Below, piece after piece: positions 53,344 to 64,000 of a stretch of DNA of 64,000 nucleotides. Positions within the stretch are counted from its first letter, which is position 1; each line of letters opens with the position of its first letter. The notes beneath the pieces were generated by a model. It had not been told where the DNA came from, did not search any database, and worked only from the letters and a program-made list of their open reading frames with translations. The stretch comes from Cristatella mucedo. Taxonomy: Eukaryota > Bryozoa > Phylactolaemata > Cristatellidae. A program made the translations under genes and the position numbers. Location: positions 678,501 through 742,500 of the forward strand of contig WPIO01000005.1 of NCBI GenBank assembly GCA_009760855.2. Reading direction: 5' to 3'.

Positions 53344-54544
53344 GCAGAGTGGCATGTTGACGAATCGTCGGCTGCGTTGCTATCCGTCCTGACAGCTGCA
53401 AGGATTCGACCAAACAGAGCTTAATTTCGGGCCCGATTAGAGCAGCTGGCTGGCCCGAGGGCTGTGGCCGACGTGTTAACAGCGAGCTGACCACCGAACC
53501 TTAGCATGCAAAGGCAGCCCGGCGCACGATCGCGCTCTGGTGTTTGTTACGTCCAAGCCCCCCCCCCTACTCCTACGACAGACGAGATAGCAGCAATCCA
53601 ATCGCGAGGTTCGTAAACCTTTCAAACTTACCTGTGCGTAGATTACTTGTGGTAAGTATAATCGTGCCTCCCGAGGGCAGAGCTTCGGCGGCATTGGGTG
53701 CCGCCGCAGCTCACAACTCCAACTGTTACCGCAATGAGTAATCCATCTGTAATAATCCCTGTGCAGGGGTGATAAACGTCCTATAAATTTGATCACTGCT
53801 GACCTCCGCTTTGCCCGTTTATGCGTCACCAACTAAGCAGATGGCCAAACGTGGCCAGAAGCGGCTGTGGCTTTGGCAAGAAGCGGCTTCGAGACTCATT
53901 TCAGACCTCATTCAACACCATTTTCTGTGGCAGATGCATGACGAAATTAGGCTGGAATACTGAGAATTAGAGCTCGCGGTTGCCGAAATATCAAAAAAGG
54001 GACCCAGCTCGAAATTATTCGTTCCAATCTTGGCGTCGACGACTGAAGCCACTCGATTAGCCTGCCTGATATTGATGTGATGGTGCCGGGTAAAGAGTCA
54101 GCGAAATTAAGTCAGATAATGCAACGCATTTTTGGAGCTATGCCCTTACTTAATAAAAAAAAACCTGTGCCCGTTGCAAAATCTGTCTACGCACACATTT
54201 CTGTATCTGTACATTTGATAGTAAGGAGGTGTCGTGATATCTGGTGCGAGCATTTTGTGTGCCGGAGATAATCTTGTACCACTTTTGCCCACCCACTGTG
54301 AAGACTTTATTTCTTCTCGCTATTCATGTAAGGATCTAATCCTATTCCCGCAGGACAACATTGGAATTTTATTGAATCTGTGCCAAATTATTGTCCGTGG
54401 TTATTTTTACAACGCTAACCCAAACCATGCAATGTACAGTATATGTAGGAGCGCTTCTCACAGTGTGAAAGTTGTCTGCAAATTGTCTGAGAACTTAGCA
54501 AGTAACTCTCCTTAGTCATGACTTCAATCTATACTTATTCAACA
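53344..54544. other. No gene recognised
   Basis: Splice-donor-like GTAAGT on both strands near 53,625-53,655. Frames up to 118 codons without motifs. Confidence 0.4.
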
Positions 54545-54690
54545 CTCTCAATACTAGTCTTCCTGCGTATGCAGTAAGACGCTTACAGTTGGTGCACAAA
54601 CTCAGCTAGGCTTATCAGATGCGGATGACCAAACGGACCTACTACACCACTTATCTCCGACAAGCTCTCAGTAATTTCTTCTGAGCGACA
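54545..54690 (+). mobile_element. LINE-B relic
   Basis: GACGCTTACAGTTGGTGCAC and AAACTCAGCTAGGCTTATC match the RLQLVQNSAARLV-coding segment. Flanks are not recognisable. Confidence 0.45.
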
Positions 54691-54847
54691 AAGCTGCAAG
54701 TATCCAGGAAGGTGGTTTGCAAATGTTACTGAACTGAAACAATAAACACCCTGAATTCAACTTAATTCTTCCTTGCCTCGCACTTATTCTAATTTCTATC
54801 GATGTACTGTCAAATCACCTTATATACATCATCTCTGCATGCATCAC

Positions 54848-55138
54848 CGCTGGCGGAGCTAGGATTTCTTTCTGAGGAGGGCGTGAAAAATACCTGCAAA
54901 CTATTTATTTAGGTGTGTACACCCGCAAGATTTTCAAATGGGCGGGACCAGATTCCAAGTTAACAAAAGATTAGAGCACGAAATCCTATTTTTTAATTCA
55001 GCATGAATGAATTCCGGGTTTGTTCATTGAGTGGAGCAAAGACATAATTTCGTCGTTTGGTGACAGTCGGGTGTAGGTATACGGGGCGGCCCAAGCGACG
55101 CCTTGTCGCCTACAGCACCAAATTCGGCTCCGCCACAG
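54848..55138. mobile_element. Candidate MITE with short terminal inverted repeats
   Basis: The left end CGCTGGCGGAGCTAGGATTT and the right end (read inward) CTGTGGCGGAGCCGAATTT share TGGCGGAGC. About 290 bp, no coding. No clear target duplication seen. Confidence 0.45.
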
Positions 55139-56784
55139 AGCATAATTTGTCTCTGCGCACAGAGTTTCTCGAGTCGAAGTTTTTTCCAGGCCTAAAATAT
55201 TCCTTCCTCGGACACATCAGCATCATTTGTGTGAACTTGAGTGAATGTGGACTTGCACGAACGTTGATGATTTGCTTTTTCATTAACAACGAAGCGTAAC
55301 GAAATCTTACCCGTGCATAGATACTTGGCGTGCGTTTCTCGCGTGCTCGTGTATCAAATTTACTCTGTGCTGTAAGTTGTTTTCCTTAAATATTTTGAGC
55401 TTCTGAGAGACAGCGCGCTCGCAAGCCGCCCCTTGTTGTCACGTGATAAGACGAGCCAGACGTCGTCAAAGTCTACGTATCCCCGGGTCACCAGCTGGCG
55501 CTCGCCCGAACTCGCGGGTTTCTTCGTCAGTCACTGGCTGTCCCAAGGATGTTTCACTTCCCGAGGTCTTCGCTTTTAAGCTGGCTGATGAATAATTCCT
55601 TCAGTAAATCTTCAGCTCTCTTTTGGTTGCTTTGACGTCTGCTCTCGGACCGAGCAAAGCTCTGTGCAGACGCAGTAGTATCCTCCCCCAGGGCCAAACC
55701 AATTTTCTCAGTACAATGATGGATGTTAATACACTTTGAGATCGTACGCGTACATTAAACGCCGCAAAAACCGAGGGTAGCGGAAGTAATTGCATGTAAG
55801 CGCTTCCAATGCGAAAGTAATTTCAGTTCAGATATATGGCACCAGGGCGCTGCGCCCCCTGACGATGTGCTCTAGCTGAAGGATGCTGACGGCAAATCTA
55901 TCTCTTCTCAGGGCCGTTAATGGATCCTAAGCTCAAAACAGGCAGCACAGCACGCCGTATGTGCAGCGTTCGATCTAAAGAGTACAATGAATATCTGGAC
56001 TGATTGGGTACCATCTACACTCACAGAGCACTGGTTAATATTCTCAATGTAGGCTTGATAAAAACCCACGTTGAAAGAACAGCTAGTGCTTTTTTACTCT
56101 ACCGCTTCCGGGCCTCTCGTTCTCGATGACGAGTGATCAAAATTAATAAATTATTACTTCGCTGGGTTCTCCAAGCTAAATCGCATTCTCCTCATAAGTT
56201 TAAGAGCCAGGTTATCAATTAAGGACTACTCAGAAGAAATGCAAGCAATTGCAATGATTGATCATTTATCAATAGTGCGCTTATTCTGGCTGGAGAAATG
56301 CTGAATGTGACGAAATTGGGCATGCTATACCGGTCACATGACTACCACTGAGCCATGCTAAGTCCAACGGTCGCGTGACTAGCTCCCTGTAAATAACCTC
56401 CCTATAAGCACAGCAAGTTGTAAGATGGAGAGTAGATGTATAAAGAGGTTCAACCGACATAATAATTATAAAGAGTCGACGGCATACTATGAGCTGATGA
56501 GGTAATTCCGACTTGGGCAACAATGGGGATATTTTGCAGCTACGACACCTCAAGTGCCACTTTCTGGCAAAATTAAAGTGCAGATTGGAACTTGACTTCT
56601 GTAGTTCTCACAACAGTAACAATCGTAGGGCATTTGCCTAGCACCCTGCGTTAATTAAATTTCTTTGTTGTTGATGCTTCACAATTTTTGGAAGGAAAAA
56701 CATGTTAATCGGTTAGCGAGGCAACATAAGCAATTACCGTACCCATACATTCATCACGAGCAATGTGGCCCACAAGGCAATCGG
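55139..56784. other. No gene recognised
   Basis: No repeat or coding family seen. Confidence 0.45.
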
Positions 56785-57070
56785 TGGCTGAGCAGGAGGG
56801 AGCGTCTGCTCCCTCCTGCTCAGCGGGACAGCGACCTGGGCGGCTACCTCTTCCTGCGTCCCCCAAACCGTCGACAACGGATAAATTAGGCTTGAATTGT
56901 ACTCAATGAGCAACCGAAGGGTTTGTGTCGAATAAACACCTTGATTCTACGCAGTAGTTTTTCCATTAATTGCTGATACAGCCCAACCCACATAAAAATC
57001 TTGCCTGTCTGGCCACCTGCATAAAAATGTTACCGGTCTTGCCCTCTTGATAACTATTCTGGCGTCGCCA
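56785..57070 (+). repeat. Dispersed repeat, copy 2, with hairpin at its left
   Basis: Same ordered blocks as 52,330-52,605, ending CTGGCGTCGCCACTCG. A perfect 16-bp hairpin (56,788-56,823) sits at its left side. Confidence 0.5.
56788..56823. repeat. Perfect inverted repeat, 16-bp arms
   Basis: CTGAGCAGGAGGGAGC (56,788-56,803), loop GTCT, then its exact reverse complement (56,808-56,823). Confidence 0.95.
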
Positions 57071-57139
57071 CTCGAAGCAATCGTGAATAGCAGGTGGGAT
57101 CTAGGCTCCTTTTAATTTTTGGCGTCAGGAAATATAATG

Positions 57140-58040
57140 GCGTCTGTCTGGATTTATTTCCATAATTTTGGAGAATGACAACTAAATGCCAAGTCTCCAA
57201 ATGATATGAGGTTTGCATAGGCTCAGCTAAACAACGTGTGTAAGCAAAGGACATAATACAATGTAAAGCCAGACGGGAAAGTATTTACAATAGGCATAGC
57301 TAAGCAAGAAAATTACGAGATAGACTCCACCAGCTACATTTACCTTAATGCACGCCCAGGAAAACGTGCGTCTAATGAGTTACAAAAGTCTTACCGCGTG
57401 ACGAAATTAAGGAACTTTCTAATTCGTATAATCCTGTTAATGGTATTATGTACTTAACACTCGCGTTTCCAAGATCGAGCATTGCGATATAAGGCTAGTA
57501 GATCTTATGACCAGGTGCTTTCCAGTTTTACTCAACCTGATCGTGGTGCATGTATACCAGTCAGTGATAACAAACTCATTGACCAGCTCGGCTGTGGCAT
57601 CCTAATCTAAGCAGACCGGAGTTTTTGTAATGGTACACAGCCGTAATTAGGCAGGCTAAACTATAGAGCGAGGCTTTCTAAAATTTCGAGTAACATTGGG
57701 CTTGCCCACAGCTAGTGTAAATGGCTTTCGTATAATTCAATTTAAGAAATTATGTGTTCAAGTGTAAATGTCAGCAATACATGCCGCCAGGAAGTCGAGG
57801 GAGTTTGACAAACTGGAATGCCTGTAGAGGTTAAAGCAGCGGAACCGGTGTGCATCCCCGTCATTAGAATTGAACCCTAGATTTTACTCACTGATTACAT
57901 AGGCAAATCGTATACATTATGAAAATAAGTGGATCAAGCAAATATTCCCGAGTATCCAATATTTTGAAGGCTCGTAGGATGAATGTTGACCAGTTGAGAG
58001 CAATGCTAATAAATATTCCAACTAAGATAGGAGTTTAACG
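57140..58040 (-). mobile_element. LINE-B copy, strongly diverged
   Basis: GCCAAGTCTCCAAATGATAT and AGGTTTGCATAGGCTCAGCT resemble the PRTNLKSFGDRA-coding segment. CTTGCCCACAGCTAGTGTAA (LxMGKP region) and ATTGAACCCTAGATTTTACT follow in family order to about 58,040. Confidence 0.6.
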
Positions 58041-58649
58041 ATTGCAGTGCAAAGTCGTTTCTGGTTGGTCGTTGGGAAATTGCAAGAAAGCTGAATCTGT
58101 GTTGCGATTAAGCCTGAAACCTGAAAGCTTTATTACTTATTGGGCTTGAAATTTTTGAATAAGAACTTTGAGGTTCACCATTTCCTGTTCCGAGGCCTTT
58201 GATTGCACGGCGCTAGGGAGATTGTGCAAAATTTGCTTTGCTTCTTCTGATCTAATGTATACTTCCTAATAAGGACTCTACCGATACCAATTTTCAGAAC
58301 GCGTGTGTCGGGGAATATTAGATGTATATAGCTCGGGTTCGAAAAGACTAGACTGCGTGCGCTAGAGCACACTGAGAGTGCACGGTGAGCATTAGCAGCA
58401 AACATTTATATGTCCACAAGCACTCAAATATTTTTTCCGTGCATGCAAAAAAGGCTTTAAGCATCTCTCATCGGTATGGATTTTCTCAGTCGAAGCTTGG
58501 AGATCTTCAATCTTGTGAAAATTCTGCACTTTTCACAGTCCGCTAGAAGCACCCGGTGAACAAGAGGCATTGGTAAACGCTCCTAGTAAATGATAGAATA
58601 TTATGTCTCGTATCCAGAAAATTAAGTTGCTATTTCTGGCGGTAGGTGG

Positions 58650-58757
58650 TGGTTGAGCGAGCCACTAGCAGCTCCCTTTGCAGCAAATGTAAAGCGCCTA
58701 GAAAGAGATTAAGTTCTCTGAGGGCGTCGTATCAAGTACATTATTATTATTATTATT
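58650..58757 (+). mobile_element. LINE-B 3' tail
   Basis: GCAGCAAATGTAAAGCGCCT, AGAAAGAGATTAAGTTCTCT and GAGGGCGTCG, then ATT repeats. Confidence 0.8.
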
Positions 58758-60139
58758 AAATATATTTTTATCGATAGGTGGAGATAACCTTTGTTAATCA
58801 AGGATACTGCTTGTGGACGCCACCGGTGACATTAGCGGAGGGTTTTTAAAGTATTTCGTAGTGAGGATGGAACGGATTAGGAACTTCAATCTCTCACAGC
58901 CGACCCTGCAGGATGCAGGCCTCTCGCGTCGCTTTACTCTTCTCCTCTCTTCTCCTTCAATTCTGTCAATAGGAACTCATTGCTAACGTTCTGTCTCATG
59001 AGCTAAGAAATACTTGACGTATGTAGACCATCTACCAACAGTTTTTCATATGAGGTACTGCTGCTTCTGACCACAGTAGCAATTTTTGTAATTATCTCCT
59101 CGCTTTCAAAAAGGTGAAAGAAATGCTGCGATCTACGTTGGACGCATAACAACCAGCTTTGTCTAAGACTGTGTGACTGCATAATCGGCACATTGTAACG
59201 TCAAATTGCTTCTACTTTCTGTTCAGATTCGCAGCAGGTTTGTTGTTGTTCACAGTGCGTCAAATGTCGGCAAGCGGGCTATGGTCCACTATGAGATCAG
59301 TTAGCTGTTGCCGAGCAACTCAACGGACAGTCTAACTGAATGCTATGTTTACACAACTGTTTCGGAGAGGGACGCCCGGTTTGAGCATGATAAGCTGTAG
59401 TCGCTTTGGCTTGTGCAACGCTTCATGTGAGATTGATCCTCATTCCGTTGTTTTGTTGTCATATAATAGTTTTGAGATTCTTTCGGGTATCTTATGTCGT
59501 AGGGCTGAAGCTGACGGACGTCCGGCCAGCACTTTGATTGGCCGGCTGTCTCCGGCCAATCAAAGTGCCGGCCACGTGAACATCTGAAAAGCCAGAATTT
59601 AGGAGCTACTCATAGAAGCCCTGCGCGATGCAGCGACGGCTGTCGGGGATAACTATAAAGAAGTGACTGCGGTGACAGCTGCAAAGACGTTGTCTGAAGA
59701 TCCTCCTTAGAAATATACATGTAAGAACCTAGGGAGGTGGCGAAGCCGAACTTGGACATCCACCGTAGTTGGTTAGGTTGGAATCGTTGTACTATCTCTT
59801 GCCTTTAATTTAAGGAGGGGCAATAAAACCTTTGCGTGTCCAAGCGATTAGATTATAAAATGCTCGTGATTACTACTAATGGGAATTATAATGCTTGCTC
59901 ATGAAACAGATATATAAGATTATATGTTTAGGCTGTAGTAATAAGAAAACTACGAAGCGTCGTCTGAACTAAAGTCATTATGCCACAATGACAGTCCACG
60001 TGACAATGGTAGTTCTTGAAGACGTGCAAAAATACTGGTAGAGTTGGCATCTCAAACCCTTGCTCATGAATCGCTAGTGCGGCACCAATGCACTCGCGTA
60101 TGCTTTAGATGTCAGAGCGTGAACATCTGAATATTATAT
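58758..60139. other. No gene recognised apart from the CCAAT hairpin
   Basis: An 80-codon frame (59,345-59,587) owes its right end to the inverted repeat. Confidence 0.45.
59524..59573. repeat. Inverted repeat, 22-bp arms with CCAAT motifs
   Basis: The left arm GGCCAGCACTTTGATTGGCC plus GG (59,524-59,545), a 6-nt loop CTGTCT, and a right arm (59,552-59,573) that is its reverse complement except for one base. Each arm holds an ATTGG/CCAAT pentamer. Confidence 0.95.
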
Positions 60140-60990
60140 TATATTATCATATTCCAAAGCGAACTCTCGTTAGACGACCATATCAGCTCCACGGTCAAAT
60201 CTGCCTATTTTCAGCTTCATAATATTGCTAAAATTCGGGCTTGTTTAGATAAGGATACCACGTCTAAGTTGGTCCATGCATTCGTGACATCTCGTCTCGA
60301 CTTCTGCAACTGACTGCTTGCTGGCCTACCAGCATGTGCGATCAGGCGATTGCAGCTGGTGCAAAACTCCGCAGCTAGGCTTGTCTGTCATGAACGTCGC
60401 AGCTGCCACATTACTCCACTTCTCGCCGACCTGCACTGGCTACCAGTCAAGCAACGGATTGAATTCAAGGTTTTGTCGCTCACTTTTAGGTCACTTCATT
60501 CTTTGGCTCCAGCCTATCTCTCAGATATACACCCCCATCAGGCCAAGCATTGTACCACCGGCTTTTCGGAATCCAACAGTCTACAAATACCCCGTACAAA
60601 CCTCAAATCCTTTGGAGACCGTGCCATTAGTTCGTATGCTCCCAAAGCCTGGAACTCCCTCCCGACCTGCGTCAGAACATCCCCTAACCTGACCACATTT
60701 AAAAGGAACCTAAAAACACACCTATTTAGGACAGCATTTAGTGGGTCCCTGTGATTCGTCCTTCACGTGCTTATGCGTGCTGACACTGTGCATGCTGCCA
60801 CTAACCACATTTGCATGCTGACCCTGTGCATGTCACCCCTAACCATGTTATTAATTTTGTTTGTTTTTCAAGCATGATTTTACTTACCATTTAATTGCAT
60901 TTCCCTTTGCATCAAATGTAAAGCGCCTAGAAAGAAATTGAGTTCTCCGTGGGCGCTTTATCAAGTACATTATTATTATTATTATTATTA
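60140..60990 (+). mobile_element. LINE-B copy with well kept 3' half
   Basis: A 134-codon frame (60,350-60,754) reads MQLVQNSAARLVCHERRSCH, ITPLLADLHWLPVKQRIEFK, SLAPAYLSDIHPHQ and FGDRAISSYAPKAWNSLPTC. Then come the TGCATGCTGCCACTAAC repeats and a full tail with hairpin and (ATT)n. It is 5'-truncated near 60,140. Confidence 0.88.
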
Positions 60991-61624
60991 GCGTGGAAGT
61001 AACAGAGAGCGACCGTATTGCAATTCTACAGGTCTATCACGGTAGTCTAGAGCCGTCTATTGCACAGAAGGCTGGCTTTCCACATCACCAGTCATACCAT
61101 AAAAATCCCAACGACCTTAGGCTCAAGGTACAAGCGACCGTGGATTACTTCATTACTTCGGACGTCCAACTATGCTTAAATATACTAATGTAAGCTGTAC
61201 GATAGATTGTGTGTGACACATCCAGTTGTTAAATGTTATAATTCTGGACCCACTATAAGTCTCGAGGGCTATTTTTATGTAATTGATATAGCCTGCCTAC
61301 GTTTCAGTATGAAAAGCCCTACTCAAATGATAGTCGCTTGCTCCTAGGGACTTCCTTCGAGCTGAACGCGAGCTGCATGCAATGGCTGGCGTTTAACAGA
61401 TGCGGCTCGGTGCGGCTGTCAAATAGGCTGCTCTTTGTTAACGGTGTACACTAGACATGCTAAGGGATGGGCACTTTTGATAGCGTTCCTGTCCGGCCAC
61501 CATCGGCATGCCATGTCGGTGCAGCAACCGTGACTCATTAGCTGTGCTTCCAGGCGCTAGCTTTATAAATTAATTGGTGCTGTGTCTGCAAGTATTACCA
61601 CTACTACCGACGGCCATGTCTGTA

Positions 61625-61758
61625 GCCAAGGAGTTTATTTATTGAGCATGCTACTACTAGCCATTCGATCGTGCTTCCTTTGCAGCAATTGTTAAGGGGC
61701 TGGAAAGAGATTGACTTCTCTGAGGGCGTTTTATCAAACATTATTATTATTATTATTT
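61625..61758 (+). mobile_element. LINE-B 3' tail
   Basis: GTGCTTCCTTTGCAGCAATT, GGAAAGAGATTGACTTCTCT and GAGGGCGTTTTATC, then ATT repeats. Confidence 0.78.
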
Positions 61759-62324
61759 CAGGTGCCGACGGACCACGTCCTAACAAAAGGCATAACTTGT
61801 GCATGACTGAACGATAAAGTTACCGTATCTTTGGGTGACCAATAATCTCACAGCAAAGTCGGAGGTACAGAAACGAAGAACCTCTAGAGTGGGACTTGAT
61901 TTTGCCGACGTCATTGGATTTGCCAGGTTAATCCGTAAGTTAACTGCGATGCGATCCTTCAGCTGCCTAGCGATGAGAAAGTGTGGCTGATGTTGTCTGT
62001 CCGTGTCGGTCTAGGGAGCTGAGCGTTTTTGACTCGGCGTTTAAACCGAGGCTCAGAACTCAAACTCGAGCTCGAGCGAAGATGTCGCGACTCGCACGGC
62101 GTTCCGGGATTGAAGGCGGGTTCACTAAGGGCTAGCTCAAATGTCAGCACTATTCTGCTACAGGTGCACCGGACGTCGCAAACCGTGTCGTGACACGGTC
62201 GAGCCTTACCCGCTAAACCTCAAACTGTTTGAGTAATTCCCAGACAGCAGCCTTAGAAGCGTTGCTCCGAGCTCGCTCGCTCGTCATTGAGCCGACGCGG
62301 ATGGCTGGCGAGTCTTTCTTACGC

Positions 62325-62480
62325 TACGACAACTACTCTCCTGCTGCCGACTATGGCTCATCCTTTTCAGTGGTCCTGAGCTGCTACTACCATGCTGCTC
62401 GCTACCTCAACTGCTCTCCTGACTCTGCTACGCTTCCCACTTTCTCTTTGTTGCGCAAGATGAAGCCTGAGACTGAGACT
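62325..62480 (+). mobile_element. LINE-A fragment lacking the 3' tail
   Basis: The frame YDNYSPAADYGSSFSVVLS, then RYLNCSPDSATLPTFSLLRK, is the LINE-A C-terminal region. It stops abruptly after the RKMK segment with no tail, unlike the other copies. Confidence 0.75.
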
Positions 62481-62839
62481 GAGCTGCACCGCCAGGCAGC
62501 CCACACGCGGATGCGAGCCAGTTGGCCACGCTCCGAGCTCGCTGGCCACGCTCTCAAACGCGGAAACACCTGCGGCCCATTAATGCGTCCGGCTACGAGA
62601 CGCGAACCTCTCGACAGACAGCGAGCCGCCTTGGCTAGCCATGCTAGTTACAAAGTGCGATCTCTAGTGTCCTTCTGGTCTCGCCTCAAGTGGCGAATTT
62701 TTTTCGCGAATGGACTAAGCCTTGACCTTTAATGGGCTTGACCGGAACTTGGAAAAGAGTCATAATCAATTGATCAAAATTCTTGTTTCCTAGCAAGCAG
62801 AAAAGACACCCGCTTTGTTAGTAAAAATACAGGTCAACT

Positions 62840-62945
62840 AGTTCAACAGCTTCATTTATATTGAGGCACGACGGCTTTTGCGGCTCTCCCCACGCTTAAA
62901 GCAAACAAGAAAGGATTGTCTCTTACAGGACACCATTACTCGACC
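62840..62945 (-). mobile_element. SINE-B fragment
   Basis: TAGTTCAACAGCTTCATTTA, then GACGGCTTTTGCGGCTCTCC, then a decayed GTCTCTTACAGGACACCA. These match the 3' half of SINE-B in reverse; the tRNA-like head is lost. Confidence 0.6.
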
Positions 62946-63319
62946 TAGTTCGCGAAGTGGGGAAACCTAAATTAAAATAAAAGCTAAAATAATTAAAATA
63001 AAGCCTAAATTCAAACTACCAAATGGGCCCTATTTACTTGAACAATGAATGGCTCCACAAGCTAGATAGTCCATAATCGTGGACGTGGATCGATTATGAT
63101 GGCCAACAGGAGAAGTAAAACTTTTCATAATCATTGACGTGGATGGATTAGGATAGCCAGCTGGAGAAGTAACATTTCAAAATTGTAATCAGCAGTTATA
63201 AAGTCAAGAATCTCAACCACAGATTGTAAAAACAGCGTCTCTAATAGCTTACAGAAAACTGCCATCACCCGCCGTACTATAATAACCACTCTGAAACTCT
63301 ACCAGCAATAATAGTTTAT

Positions 63320-64000
63320 GAATACCGTACTACGTGCAATCAGGCCCGTACATTTGGTGCAAAACTCGGCAGTTAGGCTTGTCTGTCGTGAACGTCGCAT
63401 TTGCCATATCATACCGTTTTTCACTGAACTGCATCGGCTTCCAGTCAAGCGAGGCATCGATGGCAAGGGTCTGTGACTCCATTTTAGGTTCCTTTATTCC
63501 TTGGCTTCAGCCTACCAATCAGATCTACTTCCCACCATGCAAGGCATCGCACTACCCACTTTTCTGGATCAGATCGTTTAAACGGCTACACCTCGTAGGA
63601 ACTTCAAATCCTTTGGAGACTGTGCCTTTAGTACGTATGCTCCCACAGCTGGGAACTCACTGCCGACTGATGTCACGCCGTCCCCTAATTGGACGACATT
63701 CAAAAAAAAAGCTATAACGCATCTGTTTATCACAGCATTCAGTATGTCCGCGTGATTTGGTCCTTTCTGCGTTCATGCGTGCTGACAATCCATGCTGCCA
63801 CTAACCATATCTGCATGCTGACCCTGTGGATGTCATCCCAACCTTATTATGCTTATTAAAATTGAGCATGATACTAATAACCATTTGATAATGCTTTCTT
63901 TAAAGCAGCATATATAAAGTACCTAGAAAGAAATTAAGTTCTCTGAGGGCACTATGCAAATGTATTATTACTATTATTATTATTACTATTATTATTGCGG
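63320..64000 (+). mobile_element. LINE-B copy running to the window end
   Basis: LVQNSAVRLVCRERRICHI-type frames, NPLETVPLVRML, SDVTPSPNWTTFKKK, then TGCATGCTGACCCTGTGGAT, the hairpin tail at 63,915 and (ATT)n up to the edge. Confidence 0.82.

Larger units (their letters stand above)
60991..63319. other. No gene recognised apart from LINE and SINE fragments
   Basis: The 167-codon frame at 62,229-62,732 is partly LINE-A; its remainder has no motif. Confidence 0.45.

Noticed and set aside
62229-62732. 167-codon plus-strand ORF
   Set aside because: Its middle is LINE-A C-terminal sequence; the flanks are unrelated, so it is a chance fusion.

Overview
This is a window of a large, repeat-rich animal genome, not a prokaryote. 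The evidence is one gene split into small exons with GT/AG introns, tRNA-derived SINEs, many decayed copies of two non-LTR (LINE) families, long CT/CA/TA/AGAC microsatellites, one GC-rich CpG-dense block and no operon-like coding. The species cannot be named from the sequence. An invertebrate such as a mollusc or flatworm seems likely, but that is inference.

The one firmly supported gene is a cathepsin D-like aspartic protease (peptidase family A1) on the minus strand, read from about 45.3 kb leftwards to a stop codon at 17,559. I rebuilt it exon by exon: eight exons (45,129-45,278; 42,500-42,626; 42,140-42,258; 40,664-40,854; 38,032-38,160; 37,772-37,922; 24,032-24,130; 17,559-17,753). All have AG/GT borders and compatible phases. 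They join into 386 codons plus stop, with both catalytic DTG motifs, six family cysteines, two N-glycosylation sequons at cathepsin D-like positions and the hydrophobic-hydrophobic-glycine strand near the C-terminus. The signal-peptide exon was not found. Introns 6 (13.6 kb) and 7 (6.3 kb) are swollen with mobile elements. The flap and the C-terminal tail are unusual.

The mobile elements are as follows. LINE-A has a 3' tail of ACATT repeats. LINE-B has a 3' tail of ATT repeats behind a conserved hairpin. SINE-A is tRNA-derived and shares the LINE-B 3' hairpin. SINE-B is tRNA-derived and ends in a short hairpin. A 307-bp non-autonomous hAT transposon at 36,787-37,093 has a perfect 8-bp target duplication; it resembles the SPIN family, known for horizontal transfer between animal phyla. 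Elements are nested in each other in both orders, including a three-level nest (SINE-A in LINE-B in LINE-A) at 33.7-36.5 kb.

Layout: 0-13 kb holds LINE/SINE fragments, microsatellites and a 23-bp minisatellite. 13.0-16.4 kb is the GC-rich block, with a possible first exon on the minus strand. 17.6-45.3 kb is the protease gene with its repeat-filled introns. 45.3-64 kb holds SINE and LINE fragments, a candidate MITE, hairpins and one possible secreted-protein exon near 53.1 kb. Most remaining sequence shows nothing I can assign.
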